This document shows, one piece after another, positions 26,748 to 35,334 of a stretch of 64,000 nucleotides of DNA. Source of the DNA: JACRLV01 sp045863555 (GTDB taxonomy: Bacteria; Planctomycetota; Phycisphaerae; UBA1845; Fen-1342); NCBI GenBank assembly GCA_045863555.1, contig BTUU01000017.1:1-64000 (forward strand). The letters run 5' to 3'. The notes beneath the pieces were generated by a model. The model saw only the letters and a list, made by a program, of their open reading frames with translations, ran no database searches and was not told where the DNA came from. Made by a program: the position numbers and the translations under genes. The first letter of the stretch is position 1; each line of letters opens with the position of its first letter.

Positions 26748-27049
26748 TGGAGCGAACGACCCGAACCCCCTCAGCCGCCGACGAGCCGTGGTTCCCCCTC
26801 GGGCGGACCTTCATTACGCCGGCCGCGATGGCCGCAATCCATCCCGAAGACGTCGCGGATTGCCTCGGACGGCATTCCCGCGGGGACTGGGGTGAATGCG
26901 GCTGGGAGGACGCCGCAGCGAATGACTACGCCGCCACGCGGACACTGCGGCTGTTCTCGGTGTACGGCGACCGCGCCGGCACGAAGTTCTGGATTATCAC
27001 GGAGGCCGACCGCTCGGCCACAACCGTGCTGCTCCCGGACGACTACTGA
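26744..27049 (+). CDS. Conserved small mobile-element protein (ITEADRSATT family)
   Basis: A 101-residue protein ending GTKFWIITEADRSATTVLLP, with upstream RHSRGDWGECGWEDAAANDY. These two signatures mark a small family of unknown function that I recall as widespread on plasmids and integrative elements of several phyla. Its start overlaps the previous stop (ATGA). The strong hairpin terminator directly after it marks the end of this transcript. Confidence 0.7.
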   Translation: MMERTTRTPSAADEPWFPLGRTFITPAAMAAIHPEDVADCLGRHSRGDWGECGWEDAAANDYAATRTLRLFSVYGDRAGTKFWIITEADRSATTVLLPDDY

Positions 27050-27054
27050 CCCTT

Positions 27055-27092
27055 GCCGGGACCCCGGTTCAGCCGGCGGTCCCGGCTTTTTT
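27055..27092 (+). terminator. Intrinsic terminator
   Basis: A perfect nine-base-pair stem, GCCGGGACC (27055-27063) pairing with GGTCCCGGC (27078-27086), is followed at once by six T. It begins six bases after the stop of the small conserved gene at 26,744-27,049 and fits a Rho-independent terminator on the plus strand. Confidence 0.9.
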
Positions 27093-27252
27093 GGCCCGCT
27101 CGACGTTCGATTTCCGGCCCGACATCCCCCGGCTTCACACCCACGCTGATTCCGCCGCCTGAACTCCGCTAAGTCCATTGAAACGTGCATGTTGCGTGCG
27201 ATTGCGCGTACGGGTTTCCGTCCTTCCAAGATCCGGGAATAATGTACGGTGC

Positions 27253-27897
27253 ATGGCGCACGCCTTCGAACTCACCGCCCGTGACCGCGAGATCGTCGGG
27301 ATGCTGACGCGGGACGTTCGCGTTGCGACCGTCGCCCAGATCGGGGCACGCTGGTTCGCCGATTCCGCCGCTCCGGCACGGAACGCCGGCCGCCGACTCG
27401 ACGTGCTGGTGAACGCCGGGCTCATCCGCCGGCTGGACATGATGACCCGCCCCGCTCCCGAGCCGGACTCCCCGCTCTGTACCTGGCGCGGCGGCGAACC
27501 CGCCCCTGATTTCAGCACGCTGGCCACCCGCCTGGCGGCCCGCTGGCGGGCCGGCCTGAAGCGAACGCCGCTGGCCATCGCCACCGAACGTGCGGGCGTC
27601 CTTTTCGGGGGATCCGGCGGGCGGATACCCCGCCTCAGCGAAGTCAGCCACGACATCGCCCTGACGGCGGTATACTTCCGCCGCTTCGTGCAACGGGCGT
27701 CTCCGACGGCCGTCTGGTACTCCGAAGCCCGGCTCGCCAAACTCGGTTTTGGCGATCGCCGCCGACTGCCGGACGCGATGATCGAAGACCGTGGCGTCCG
27801 GACCGTCATCGAACTCGGCGGCGCCTATTCCGCCGTCAAATTGAAAGCGTTCCACGAATTCTGCAGCGAGGAAGGGCTGCCTTATGAGCTCTGGTGA
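27253..27897 (+). CDS. Replication-relaxation-like winged-helix protein
   Basis: A 214-residue protein. The N-terminus (FELTARDREIVGMLTRDVRV, then VAQIGARWF and RRLDVLVNAGLIRRLD) is a winged helix of the type found in plasmid replication-relaxation proteins. The C-terminal half (RTVIELGGAYSAVKLKAFHE) resembles the mobile-element nuclease-like or Rossmann-like part seen in that family. The ATG at 27253 is preferred to one 25 codons upstream because homology starts there. It overlaps the next gene by 14 bases and so is likely co-transcribed with the conjugation-type ATPase. Confidence 0.6.
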   Translation: MAHAFELTARDREIVGMLTRDVRVATVAQIGARWFADSAAPARNAGRRLDVLVNAGLIRRLDMMTRPAPEPDSPLCTWRGGEPAPDFSTLATRLAARWRAGLKRTPLAIATERAGVLFGGSGGRIPRLSEVSHDIALTAVYFRRFVQRASPTAVWYSEARLAKLGFGDRRRLPDAMIEDRGVRTVIELGGAYSAVKLKAFHEFCSEEGLPYELW

Positions 27898-28588
27898 CCT
27901 TGACGACCGCAGCCTGGCGATCGTCCGACACATCGCCCGCCTGCGGCTGTCGTTCACCGAAGCCATCCGCTTCGTACCGTGCCGAGGCGCCGACCCCGAG
28001 GCCCGACTTCGCGCGCTCAAGGCCAGCGACCATATCGGGGCGCGGGCCGGCTACGGCGGCAACCGGGTTGCCTACGTGCTCGGCCGCCGCGGGGCGGCCG
28101 CTGTGGGCGCCGGACGCCGCGCCGGAGAAGCCGCCGGACCGGCCGCTGAGCCGCGCCATCTGGCCGTCTTCAGCTACTGCATGCTGAAGAAGCGCAGCCG
28201 CGTCCGGCTGCTCAACGAGGAAGTCGCCGAGCTCTTCGGCAACGCCCGAATGCCCGGCAACGATTACTGTCTCGAATATACCTCGCGCACCAAGCGGGTG
28301 GAGTCCATCTACGCACCGGGCGCTGCGACGCCGCCGACCGAGGCGGCCCGCATGGCCGCGAAACGAATCCGCTCGCTCTGGGGCCAGGAAACGCTGCGGC
28401 CGTGGCTGATCAACGGTGTCCTGGGATTGGCGATTCTCGTCCATGAACGCGAACGGGCCGCCCGGCTTAACGCCGCGATCGACGAGGAGCGGGTCGACGG
28501 TCACCGGCTGAGTCACTTTGCGAGCGTGAACGTCGAAGTTGTACCGGGGCTGCACGAGTTGTCGGAGGCGCTGAGTGTTCTGGCGTAA
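27884..28588 (+). CDS. Hypothetical protein upstream of TraG-like ATPase
   Basis: A 234-residue protein overlapping both neighbours by 14 bases, so it belongs to their transcript. The first 60 residues (DDRSLAIVRHIARLRLSFTE, then RLRALKASDHIGARAGYGGN) look like a winged helix similar to its neighbour. The middle (GNDYCLEYTSRTKRVESIYA) and end are unrecognised. It may be a second replication-relaxation-like protein; confidence in function is low. Confidence 0.5.
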   Translation: MSSGDLDDRSLAIVRHIARLRLSFTEAIRFVPCRGADPEARLRALKASDHIGARAGYGGNRVAYVLGRRGAAAVGAGRRAGEAAGPAAEPRHLAVFSYCMLKKRSRVRLLNEEVAELFGNARMPGNDYCLEYTSRTKRVESIYAPGAATPPTEAARMAAKRIRSLWGQETLRPWLINGVLGLAILVHERERAARLNAAIDEERVDGHRLSHFASVNVEVVPGLHELSEALSVLA

Positions 28589-30746
28589 AAAACCCAAGCG
28601 GGTCAGTTTTCAGGACGCATCGGACCACTCCGAGCGGGTGCGGTCGGCTGATTTCGGCGGCGCGACCGGAGCCGGCCGCCGCGTGAGCTTTGGCGGCGCC
28701 AACGGTGCAGCCCGGATGAGCCCAGAGGAGGTCTGGCACCGCCTCGGCGCCGGCGCCTGGAAGCTTCTGGAGAACAAACGCGTCAGCGAACTCCTTCCGG
28801 GCGACTCGTTATCCGAATTCGAACGCATCATGGAGCTGCGCCGCCGCTGTGGCGGGCCCCAGCTGCGCGAGTTGTTCGTCGGCTACCGTCATCCCGGCGT
28901 CGCGCCGCTGTTTGTGCCGCGGGAAGTGCTGCAGCGGCACGGGTATGTCCTCGGTGGAACAGGCACTGGCAAGACCTCGCACGCGCTGGCGCAGCTGCTC
29001 GCGCAACTGGCGGAGCCGCATGACTGGATGGTCCGGGGCGAGGTGGAGCGCACGCCGGTGATGATCCTCGACCTGAAACCCGGCGGCGACAGTTTTCTGC
29101 GCGCCTACGCTGAGCGCGTGGCCCACGAACAGAACCGCCGGTTCCGGTTCTACTCGACCGATCCGACGTTCGAGAGCATGCAGTTCGACCCGTTCATCAT
29201 GATGCGCGCCACGCCGAACCGAATGGAACGCGCCGAGATGCTGATCAAGGCGTTCTCGCTCGTCTATCCGGAAGGCTACGGCTCGGACTTCTTCACGGCC
29301 GAGCAGCGGGCGTTGCTGATGGACATCATGCACCGCAAGGACCCCAATACCTTCCGCCGCTTGATCGATGATGTGCGGGCCGAGACCTCGGCCGACGGCG
29401 GCAACAAGGACGCCCGCGGGCTGTACAGCGCCATCAGCGCCCTACAGTACGCCCTGCACGTCAACGTCGACTCGGAGCGGCTCGATCCGGAACAGCAGCT
29501 CGACTTCGAACGCTTTCTTTCCGACGGCGAGATCCTCTATGTCCACGTCGATTCGCGCGGGACGTACCTGCTCAGCCGCGACGTCGGCAAGCTGATGCTT
29601 TTCTCGCTGCTCAAAGCGGCGACAGACCGCTACAAGCGGCGCGTCCCGCGGCAGGCGTTCGTGATCATCGACGAATTCCAGCGGCTCGCGGCCCGCAACG
29701 TCGTGGAGATGCTGGAGGACGCGCGGTCGGCGGGCATTGGATTCATCCTCGCCCACCAGTCGTCGAGCGCGCTGGAGACGCGCGATGGCGACCTCTACGG
29801 GATTCTTTTCGAGAACTGCAGCTTCAAGCAGTTTCTGACGCTTGAAGATCCGCGTGTCTTCAAACTGCTGCAGATGGTCTCGGGCAGAGTCCTTGAACGG
29901 ACGGAGGGCGGCGCGACCAGCGAAAGCAAGACGGAAGGAACGACGACCGGCACGGGTCGCTCGGTATCGTATTCATCCGGATCCGGCGACTCCGCGGGCG
30001 AGACCATCGGCCCGGATGGGGTTTCGGTTTCGTCAGGCGCTTCGAACGACCGCGGCAACACGACGAGCACCAACCACTCGACCGGCAGGAGTGAGAGCAC
30101 AACCAAATCCGAGTCGAAGTCGTGGGAAGACAAATATGTTCCGGGGCTGCGTGAGGACGTCATCACGGACCTTCACCGCGGCAAGCTGCTCTCGCTCATT
30201 CACGTCAAGCGCGGCGACGACGGCATTACGCCGACCGGCGCGACGCCGACCCTCCTGCAGGGAATTCACCCGGTGTCCCGGGATGAGTACGAACGCATGA
30301 GCCGCACCGCCTGGAAACCGAGCGCACGGACGGATGACGACTATCTCCGGCGGGCACGTGCATCCGTCAGTGAGGAGCGGGTCGAGGAAGTCGCCGCCGC
30401 GGCTCGTCCGGAACGGGGCGGCTCGACGACCCGGCGTCCGGGCGCCACGCGCGAGGCGCGGAACGAACTGCAGCAGCGCCTCACGCCGCTCTACGAGCGC
30501 CTGCAAGGCGAGATGCTGGGTGAATTCGTGGAGCTGAAGGTGCTGGCCAGCCGCTGGGGCATCAGCGTCGAACGGCTCGCGGAGCTGATCACCGCGGCCG
30601 AAATACCGCTCGATCCCCGCGATAATCTGCTGCGGCCGGACCACGTGGCCCTGCTCGAATCGCTTCTCCGGCAGCACGGGGCGGAACGCGGCCCGAACGG
30701 GCGGCCGTCAAAAGATAACGGACCCCCTCAGGGATCCGTTACCTAG
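28575..30746 (+). CDS. TraG/VirD4-like conjugation ATPase with Ser/Thr/Gly-rich insert
   Basis: A 723-residue hexameric-ATPase-type protein. Walker A is GGTGTGKTSHALAQ near residue 130 and Walker B is FVIIDEFQRL near residue 363, in the arrangement of type IV coupling proteins and TraD/TraG C-terminal domains. No N-terminal transmembrane helices are present, so it is a soluble form. Residues of about 434-522 form a low-complexity Ser/Thr/Gly insert (SVSYSSGSGDSAGETIG and on). The C-terminus after residue 620 carries a helix-turn-helix-like part (ASRWGISVERLAELITAAEI). Its job is probably DNA transfer or processing, although no relaxase or secretion channel is seen in the window. Confidence 0.75.
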   Translation: MFWRKKPKRVSFQDASDHSERVRSADFGGATGAGRRVSFGGANGAARMSPEEVWHRLGAGAWKLLENKRVSELLPGDSLSEFERIMELRRRCGGPQLRELFVGYRHPGVAPLFVPREVLQRHGYVLGGTGTGKTSHALAQLLAQLAEPHDWMVRGEVERTPVMILDLKPGGDSFLRAYAERVAHEQNRRFRFYSTDPTFESMQFDPFIMMRATPNRMERAEMLIKAFSLVYPEGYGSDFFTAEQRALLMDIMHRKDPNTFRRLIDDVRAETSADGGNKDARGLYSAISALQYALHVNVDSERLDPEQQLDFERFLSDGEILYVHVDSRGTYLLSRDVGKLMLFSLLKAATDRYKRRVPRQAFVIIDEFQRLAARNVVEMLEDARSAGIGFILAHQSSSALETRDGDLYGILFENCSFKQFLTLEDPRVFKLLQMVSGRVLERTEGGATSESKTEGTTTGTGRSVSYSSGSGDSAGETIGPDGVSVSSGASNDRGNTTSTNHSTGRSESTTKSESKSWEDKYVPGLREDVITDLHRGKLLSLIHVKRGDDGITPTGATPTLLQGIHPVSRDEYERMSRTAWKPSARTDDDYLRRARASVSEERVEEVAAAARPERGGSTTRRPGATREARNELQQRLTPLYERLQGEMLGEFVELKVLASRWGISVERLAELITAAEIPLDPRDNLLRPDHVALLESLLRQHGAERGPNGRPSKDNGPPQGSVT
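30714..30744. terminator. Hairpin overlapping the TraG-like gene's 3' end
   Basis: TAACGGA (30716-30722) pairs with TCCGTTA (30735-30741), with further C/G pairing inside. On the minus strand it is followed by TCTTTTG, a weak T-run; on the plus strand there is none. It may be a weak or Rho-assisted terminator for the operon. Confidence 0.35.
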
Positions 30747-30910
30747 GCGTGCGACCCATGTTCTCGTTGTCTGAGTCGGCCCCACGGCTGCCTGTTTGGA
30801 ATGGTCGGCATCGTGGAGTGCACGCGTTTCTGTAAGTCCGCCCAAGTTACCGAGTGGCGCGGCCGGAATCAAGCTTGTTTTTCACCCGCCGGCTGTGCTA
30901 TCGATCGGGC

Positions 30911-31054
30911 ATGAAAATCGATCGATATTCCCGGTTCGCGGACGATTGGATTCTCGGGCGTCTGTTCGCGCCGACTCTGGGCCGGGCGGCGCGGTTCGCG
31001 CTGCTCGCGGCGGCCCTGGGGGCGGGCGCGGCGTTTGAATTCCTTATCCCGTGA
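30911..31054 (+). CDS. Small single-pass membrane protein
   Basis: A 47-residue product starting MKIDRYSRFADDWILGRLFA, with one C-terminal hydrophobic helix (FALLAAALGAGAAFEFLIP). No strong ribosome site is visible. It lies between the TraG-like gene and a convergent membrane-protein gene. It may be a real small protein of the mobile element, but length alone gives little support. Confidence 0.35.
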   Translation: MKIDRYSRFADDWILGRLFAPTLGRAARFALLAAALGAGAAFEFLIP

Positions 31055-31098
31055 AAAAAGGAGGGTGAGGCTGCACGAAGCAACCCCACCCAAAAAAC

Positions 31099-31443
31099 CT
31101 ACGCCCCAAGGAAGACGCGGACGAGCGTTTCGAGGTGTCGAGTCATCGCCGCACCTAACCAAAACGCCGCCAGCAACCAACCCGCGAGCAAAACCGGACG
31201 TAGAACCTCTTTCCAACACCTGCATTGGAGCGATTCAAGGAATCGTACCTCTGCATGGCGAAGTTCACCCGGTTCCGTGCTCTCGTGCAGCGTGACCATG
31301 TAAGGGCCGCGCAGCGTGACGGGCGATTTGAAGCCGGGACCCGATACGGTCAGGCTTCCCAACGCACGCCACTCGGTCGCCTTGGAGTCCGCTCTCGTGG
31401 ACGCGAACCGGATTTTCCGTTCCGCATACGTACTGTGTGTCAT
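31099..31443 (-). CDS. Hypothetical membrane-anchored protein
   Basis: A 114-residue protein. The ATG at 31443 has GGAGG four bases upstream. The N-terminal two thirds are soluble with beta character (WRALGSLTVSGPGFKSPVTL, then GPYMVTLHE); a C-terminal transmembrane helix follows (VLLAGWLLAAFWLGAAM). No family is recognised. It is transcribed opposite to its neighbours. Confidence 0.5.
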   Translation of the reverse strand: MTHSTYAERKIRFASTRADSKATEWRALGSLTVSGPGFKSPVTLRGPYMVTLHESTEPGELRHAEVRFLESLQCRCWKEVLRPVLLAGWLLAAFWLGAAMTRHLETLVRVFLGA

Positions 31444-31782
31444 AGTTCCTCCGTTAAATAAGGCGGGGGAATTCCCGCGCTTGATCAGACCTTCGCAGTC
31501 CGAATTGACCACGACGCCTCAGCAAGAGCAGGCCGACAACCAGTTCTCCAAGAGCGGCGCACCCGATTGTTACGACCCGGGTGCCACAAGTCGCCGACCA
31601 GCCGCTAGAGAAATCGCGCGCTGGTCAGATGACGCCTCGGGATTTGAGTGCGGAGGCCAGCACTTTGTGAAACAATCTATCGTGCGTATTATAGCCGCGC
31701 CGTTCGGGCGGCGCGAAGAATCTGGTTTCGGCTGGCGAAATTCCCAGTCCGTATGAGTACAGGTACGCGGTGACTCAGGGTC
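31444..31782. other. 339-base gap between divergent genes
   Basis: Lies between the starts of the minus-strand membrane-protein gene and the plus-strand J-domain-like gene, so both promoters should be here. It contains a short palindrome around GGGAATTCCC near 31,466 within GCGGGGGAATTCCCGC, possibly an operator. No gene is supported. Confidence 0.4.
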
Positions 31783-32763
31783 ATGAACCACGGCTACCAG
31801 ACCGCATTCGAGATTCTCGGCGTCGCCGAGGACGCCACGACCGAGCAGATCCGCCAGCGCTACGCGGAAGTGGTCGCGGCGCACGGATTCGACGAGAACG
31901 CCGTCCCCCGGCGAATCCGGGACGCCTTCGCGCAGCTCGGCACACCCGGGGATCGCAGCGGGTACGTCGAAACACTCGCGGCGTGCCGCGAAGACCGGAC
32001 GCTCCTAATTGCGCCGGAGGACGTTCGTGAGTTCCGGAGAGTCTGCACTTTGTGGCAGATATTCTTCTTCGAGGACCGCTACCGGACCGACGGCCTGTAC
32101 TACGTCTGGCAACCGACGCAGCCTGAGCCCGAGGCCGTCCGGGTGCAGCGAGCCGCGGAGCAGGCCGCGCGTCCGGGCCAGGATCCCTTCGCACTGCGCC
32201 GGCGGCTTCGAAAGCTCGCTGCTCCGGCACTGCTCGTGACGGCGGTCTTGCTGGCCGGTTGGGGCTGGAGCAGCTGGTCGGAGTACACGGCCCAGCGCCG
32301 CCAGGTGGAACTGCGGCAGCAGCTCGGTGACGCGGTTGCACTCGCGGAACAGCAGCTCGCCACCGTCGAGAAGGACCGAAGCGCGGTGTACGCCGGCTTC
32401 GAGCGGCTCACGGGCTTTCCTTTGACCGCGGCGACGCGCGACACACCGCGGCCGCGCGCCCTCGATCTGTCGCTCATCCGCCACGAGTCCGTTCGCCAAG
32501 CCTGGGATGCGCTGCTCGAAGAACGCGCCGCCACGCGCGACCCCGCGCAGGATCAGGCTGTGCTTCAGACCGCGCGGCAGCGGCTGACGGAGCCGCCGTT
32601 GAGCGCGTCCGACCTTGCGCCGATTGAACGCATCAATCGCGATCTCGCGGCGCGCGGGAAGCAGCTCGCGCTGCAGCAGGCCAACCTGACGCACATCCGC
32701 GAAATGCTTGAAGCAGACCGACTTGAAAAATTGCTGAAAGACACTGGGAGTGATTCGCCATGA
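31783..32763 (+). CDS. Membrane protein with degenerate J-like domain and coiled coil
   Basis: A 326-residue protein. The first 65 residues (YQTAFEILGVAEDATTEQIR, then RRIRDAFAQLGTPGDRSGYV) follow the helix pattern of a J domain, but the essential HPD is replaced by HGF, so it should not stimulate DnaK. A transmembrane helix follows near residues 148-165 (LAAPALLVTAVLLAGWGW), then a long charged helical region. It overlaps the next gene by four bases; the pair probably acts together at the membrane. The function is unknown. Confidence 0.55.
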   Translation: MNHGYQTAFEILGVAEDATTEQIRQRYAEVVAAHGFDENAVPRRIRDAFAQLGTPGDRSGYVETLAACREDRTLLIAPEDVREFRRVCTLWQIFFFEDRYRTDGLYYVWQPTQPEPEAVRVQRAAEQAARPGQDPFALRRRLRKLAAPALLVTAVLLAGWGWSSWSEYTAQRRQVELRQQLGDAVALAEQQLATVEKDRSAVYAGFERLTGFPLTAATRDTPRPRALDLSLIRHESVRQAWDALLEERAATRDPAQDQAVLQTARQRLTEPPLSASDLAPIERINRDLAARGKQLALQQANLTHIREMLEADRLEKLLKDTGSDSP

Positions 32764-34097
32764 GCCAATGCACGATCCGTCGGAAAGTCGCCTGGGTAAT
32801 GATCATCCCGCTGTACGCCGGGCTGCTGCCGGCGTTCGCGTCCTGGCAGGACGGGCCGTCGAAGACGACCGAAGAGCTCGCGCGCGAGGCGGAGCAGGCG
32901 CGACGGCAGCGCGAAGAGGTCGCCGAGCGCATGCGCCGGATCGTGATGCAGTTCACCGAGCGCGCCCGTGAGACGAAGAAGCTCGTCGAATCGCTGGCAA
33001 GGAGCGAAAAGCAATTCAGCGAGCGACTCCGCGCGCTGATGACAAACGACGACGGCAAGCGCTTTGGCCATGACCGGTCGGCGTTCTTCGATTTCGCGCG
33101 GCTCATCGAGCAGCCGATTGTGTCCGCAGAGGAGATTCGCGGCCGGGAGGCGGCGATCAAGTCGCTCGTAGACGGACTTGAACTGGAACTGAAGCGCGAT
33201 GCCGTAGGCTTCGCGCCCAAAGACGAGACGCTCCGCGAAGTCGATGAGACGCTGTACTGGAGTCGGGAGCGGCTGGCGGCGCTCAACTCGAAGAAGGCCT
33301 GGATCGACTCCGTCATCGCGGCGGCGCCGAAGGAACTCGACCTCGCGAAAGAGCCGACACTGGAAGTGCGGCTGCGCGAGGACGCCGCCGCCCGGGAGAA
33401 GTCGTTCGCAGAGGCCCGCCTCGCCGGAGAAGAGCAGGGTCGAAAGGAGGGTGCGGCAGCGGTGGCGGAAGCGGCCCGGACGGCCGAACTGCAGCGCGCA
33501 CTCGCGGAGCGCGACCGGGTGCTGAACGAGCTGCGGGCCGAAGTCGAACGCATGCGGATCGATGCGGAAATGCGCGCGGTGGAACAGGCCCGAAAGCAGA
33601 TGGAGGCCGAGCAGCAAGTGAAGGAAGCGCTGGCAGAGGTGGAGCGCCAGAAACTGCTGGCCGAAGCGGAGCGCCGGGCACGCGACAAGGAAGCCGAACT
33701 CGGCGCCAAGTCGATCGACGACGCAACCCGGAAGAAGGAGCTGCAGGCCAAATGCCAGGATCCGACGGTGCGCACCGCGCTGGCCCCGTTCATCAGCGAC
33801 GGGTACTGGCAGCCCAGCGGCCGGCGGGGCCTCGACAAGATGGCCATGTCCTGGAAGGCGCTGAGCGACTGCGGCGCCCTGGGCACGGACGACCGAGCCC
33901 TGCACAAGCTGTGGTGGGTGGGCTCCAATCGCGACAACGATCGCCCGCACTTCAGCATGGCGGCGCCGGGAAATGCGCCCGGCGGTCTGCTGCTCAAGCG
34001 ACTGACGCCCGAACAGATGGAGGAGTTGAAGAAAGCGCGCGATCTGCTGCGCGAACTCGGGCCGACACTCGTGGAACTGAAGCTGCTGCAGCCCTGA
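32760..34097 (+). CDS. Secreted long coiled-coil protein
   Basis: A 445-residue protein with a signal peptide (VAWVMIIPLYAGLLPAFAS), then about 330 residues of Glu/Arg/Ala-rich heptad sequence (for example REEVAERMRRIVMQFTERAR). A globular C-terminal part (CQDPTVRTALAPFISDGYWQ, then GGLLLKRLTPEQMEELKKA) ends it. It is translationally coupled to the J-like membrane protein (ATGA). A periplasmic structural or adaptor role is likely, but no homologous family was recognised. Confidence 0.55.
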   Translation: MSQCTIRRKVAWVMIIPLYAGLLPAFASWQDGPSKTTEELAREAEQARRQREEVAERMRRIVMQFTERARETKKLVESLARSEKQFSERLRALMTNDDGKRFGHDRSAFFDFARLIEQPIVSAEEIRGREAAIKSLVDGLELELKRDAVGFAPKDETLREVDETLYWSRERLAALNSKKAWIDSVIAAAPKELDLAKEPTLEVRLREDAAAREKSFAEARLAGEEQGRKEGAAAVAEAARTAELQRALAERDRVLNELRAEVERMRIDAEMRAVEQARKQMEAEQQVKEALAEVERQKLLAEAERRARDKEAELGAKSIDDATRKKELQAKCQDPTVRTALAPFISDGYWQPSGRRGLDKMAMSWKALSDCGALGTDDRALHKLWWVGSNRDNDRPHFSMAAPGNAPGGLLLKRLTPEQMEELKKARDLLRELGPTLVELKLLQP

Positions 34098-34152
34098 TGG
34101 ACAGCGCCGGGGGAATCAAGCGGACGAACCGGCGCGGCGTGCGGATCAACCG

Positions 34153-34500
34153 TCAGGATAGAAGTTCGCCCAGGATGCGAAGCAGTTTGGCCCGCTCCGC
34201 GTCGTCCGCTGCGCGCCACAGATCCGCCAGGCGCGCATCCTGAAGCGGGACGTCGGCGGCGGATTTCGTGGAGGGGAAGAGGAACAGCTCGATCGGGTCG
34301 CAGCGCAGGCCGTGGGCCAGGCCCGCGATGGTCTGGAGCGTGACATTCATCTCGCCCCGCTCGATCTGACCGATGCGCTGCATCGCGAAGCCCTTGCCGC
34401 ACCGCTCGGCCAGTTCACGTTGCTTCAAATTCGCGCGGAGCCGTAGTTCCCGCACCCGCGCTCCAAATGCAATCTGCAGATTGTGCCGCCGCTTGCTCAT
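34153..34500 (-). CDS. XRE-family transcriptional regulator
   Basis: A 115-residue protein with an N-terminal helix-turn-helix of the Cro/CI type: FGARVRELRLRANLKQRELA, then FAMQRIGQIERGEMNVTLQT and IAGLAHGLRCDPIELF. The tail (DLWRAADDAERAKLLRILGE) is helical and may mediate dimerisation. An AT-rich site just upstream (CTATCTATAATATGTACAG near 34,567) contains a TATAAT match and could be its operator or a promoter. Its targets are unknown; control of neighbouring mobile-element genes is usual for such proteins. Confidence 0.85.
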   Translation of the reverse strand: MSKRRHNLQIAFGARVRELRLRANLKQRELAERCGKGFAMQRIGQIERGEMNVTLQTIAGLAHGLRCDPIELFLFPSTKSAADVPLQDARLADLWRAADDAERAKLLRILGELLS

Positions 34501-34597
34501 GGCCAGACAGCTTACGCTGTGTGCGGATTTCTTCCAGACAGTGCTTGACGATCCCGAAACTGACGCTATCTATAATATGTACAGATGGCCACGCGGA

Positions 34598-35296
34598 TCA
34601 TAGCGCGCTGTTCTCCTTGAACACGCGGGAGACCGGGCCGGCCGGGACCGGGCCCTTTTCGTAGCGGTAGCGGTGCACACGCAGCGCCAGATAAATCAGG
34701 TCCGCGGTCGCCACGCCGGCGTAGGCGACGTACAGCGGCGCGAAGGGCTCAGGAAGGTGCAGTTGATGCATCGTGAGTACGACGCAACCGAGCACTCCGG
34801 CCAGGCAGAGCGCCAGCACCGACGAGACCGCGCCCATCCCCGTTCGGCCGGCGACGGTGTCGCGGCGATTCGGATGCCGCGACTGGAACGCGAGCAGTTC
34901 CTCGCCGGCGAGGAGATTGACGTGCCGTTCGATTTCGTCGATTCGCCGCAGCACGTCCTCTTTGGACCGTGCGTGGGCCACAGTCAGTCGCAGCAGCCAG
35001 GCCAGCACGATGGGCATGGCTACCAGCAGGACCGCTTGCGAAGGAACCGGCAATGCAGACAGGCCGCTCAGCACTGCGAGAAGCACGCCGCCGACGAACG
35101 GAACACGCTGATCGACGACCGTCAGCCGGAGGGCGAGAAGCGCGTAGAGCGCGCGATACTCCTCGATCAGCACACACGCCCGGTCGCGCCGATCGAAGTG
35201 ATTCGTCGGCGGGGACGGCCTGCAGAGGAGGAAGGGTTCGTCATGGAATGACACACTGATTGAGATGCAACGAAGACTGCCGGAGATGCGGCGCAC
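34598..35296 (-). CDS. Four-helix membrane protein of a mobile-element family
   Basis: A protein of up to 232 residues. The region EEYRALYALLALRLTVVDQR, followed by a pair of transmembrane helices, then ARSKEDVLRRIDEIERHVNL, EELLAFQSRHPNRR and a second pair of helices, belongs to a membrane-protein family that I recall from plasmids and integrative elements. Its function is not known. The start is uncertain: the ATG at 35296 and a GTG at 35254 are both possible and neither has a clear ribosome site. Confidence 0.55.
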   Translation of the reverse strand: MRRISGSLRCISISVSFHDEPFLLCRPSPPTNHFDRRDRACVLIEEYRALYALLALRLTVVDQRVPFVGGVLLAVLSGLSALPVPSQAVLLVAMPIVLAWLLRLTVAHARSKEDVLRRIDEIERHVNLLAGEELLAFQSRHPNRRDTVAGRTGMGAVSSVLALCLAGVLGCVVLTMHQLHLPEPFAPLYVAYAGVATADLIYLALRVHRYRYEKGPVPAGPVSRVFKENSAL

Positions 35297-35334
35297 TTCC
35301 GGCCCGTAGTCCGAACGGGGAAAGGCGGATTCTC

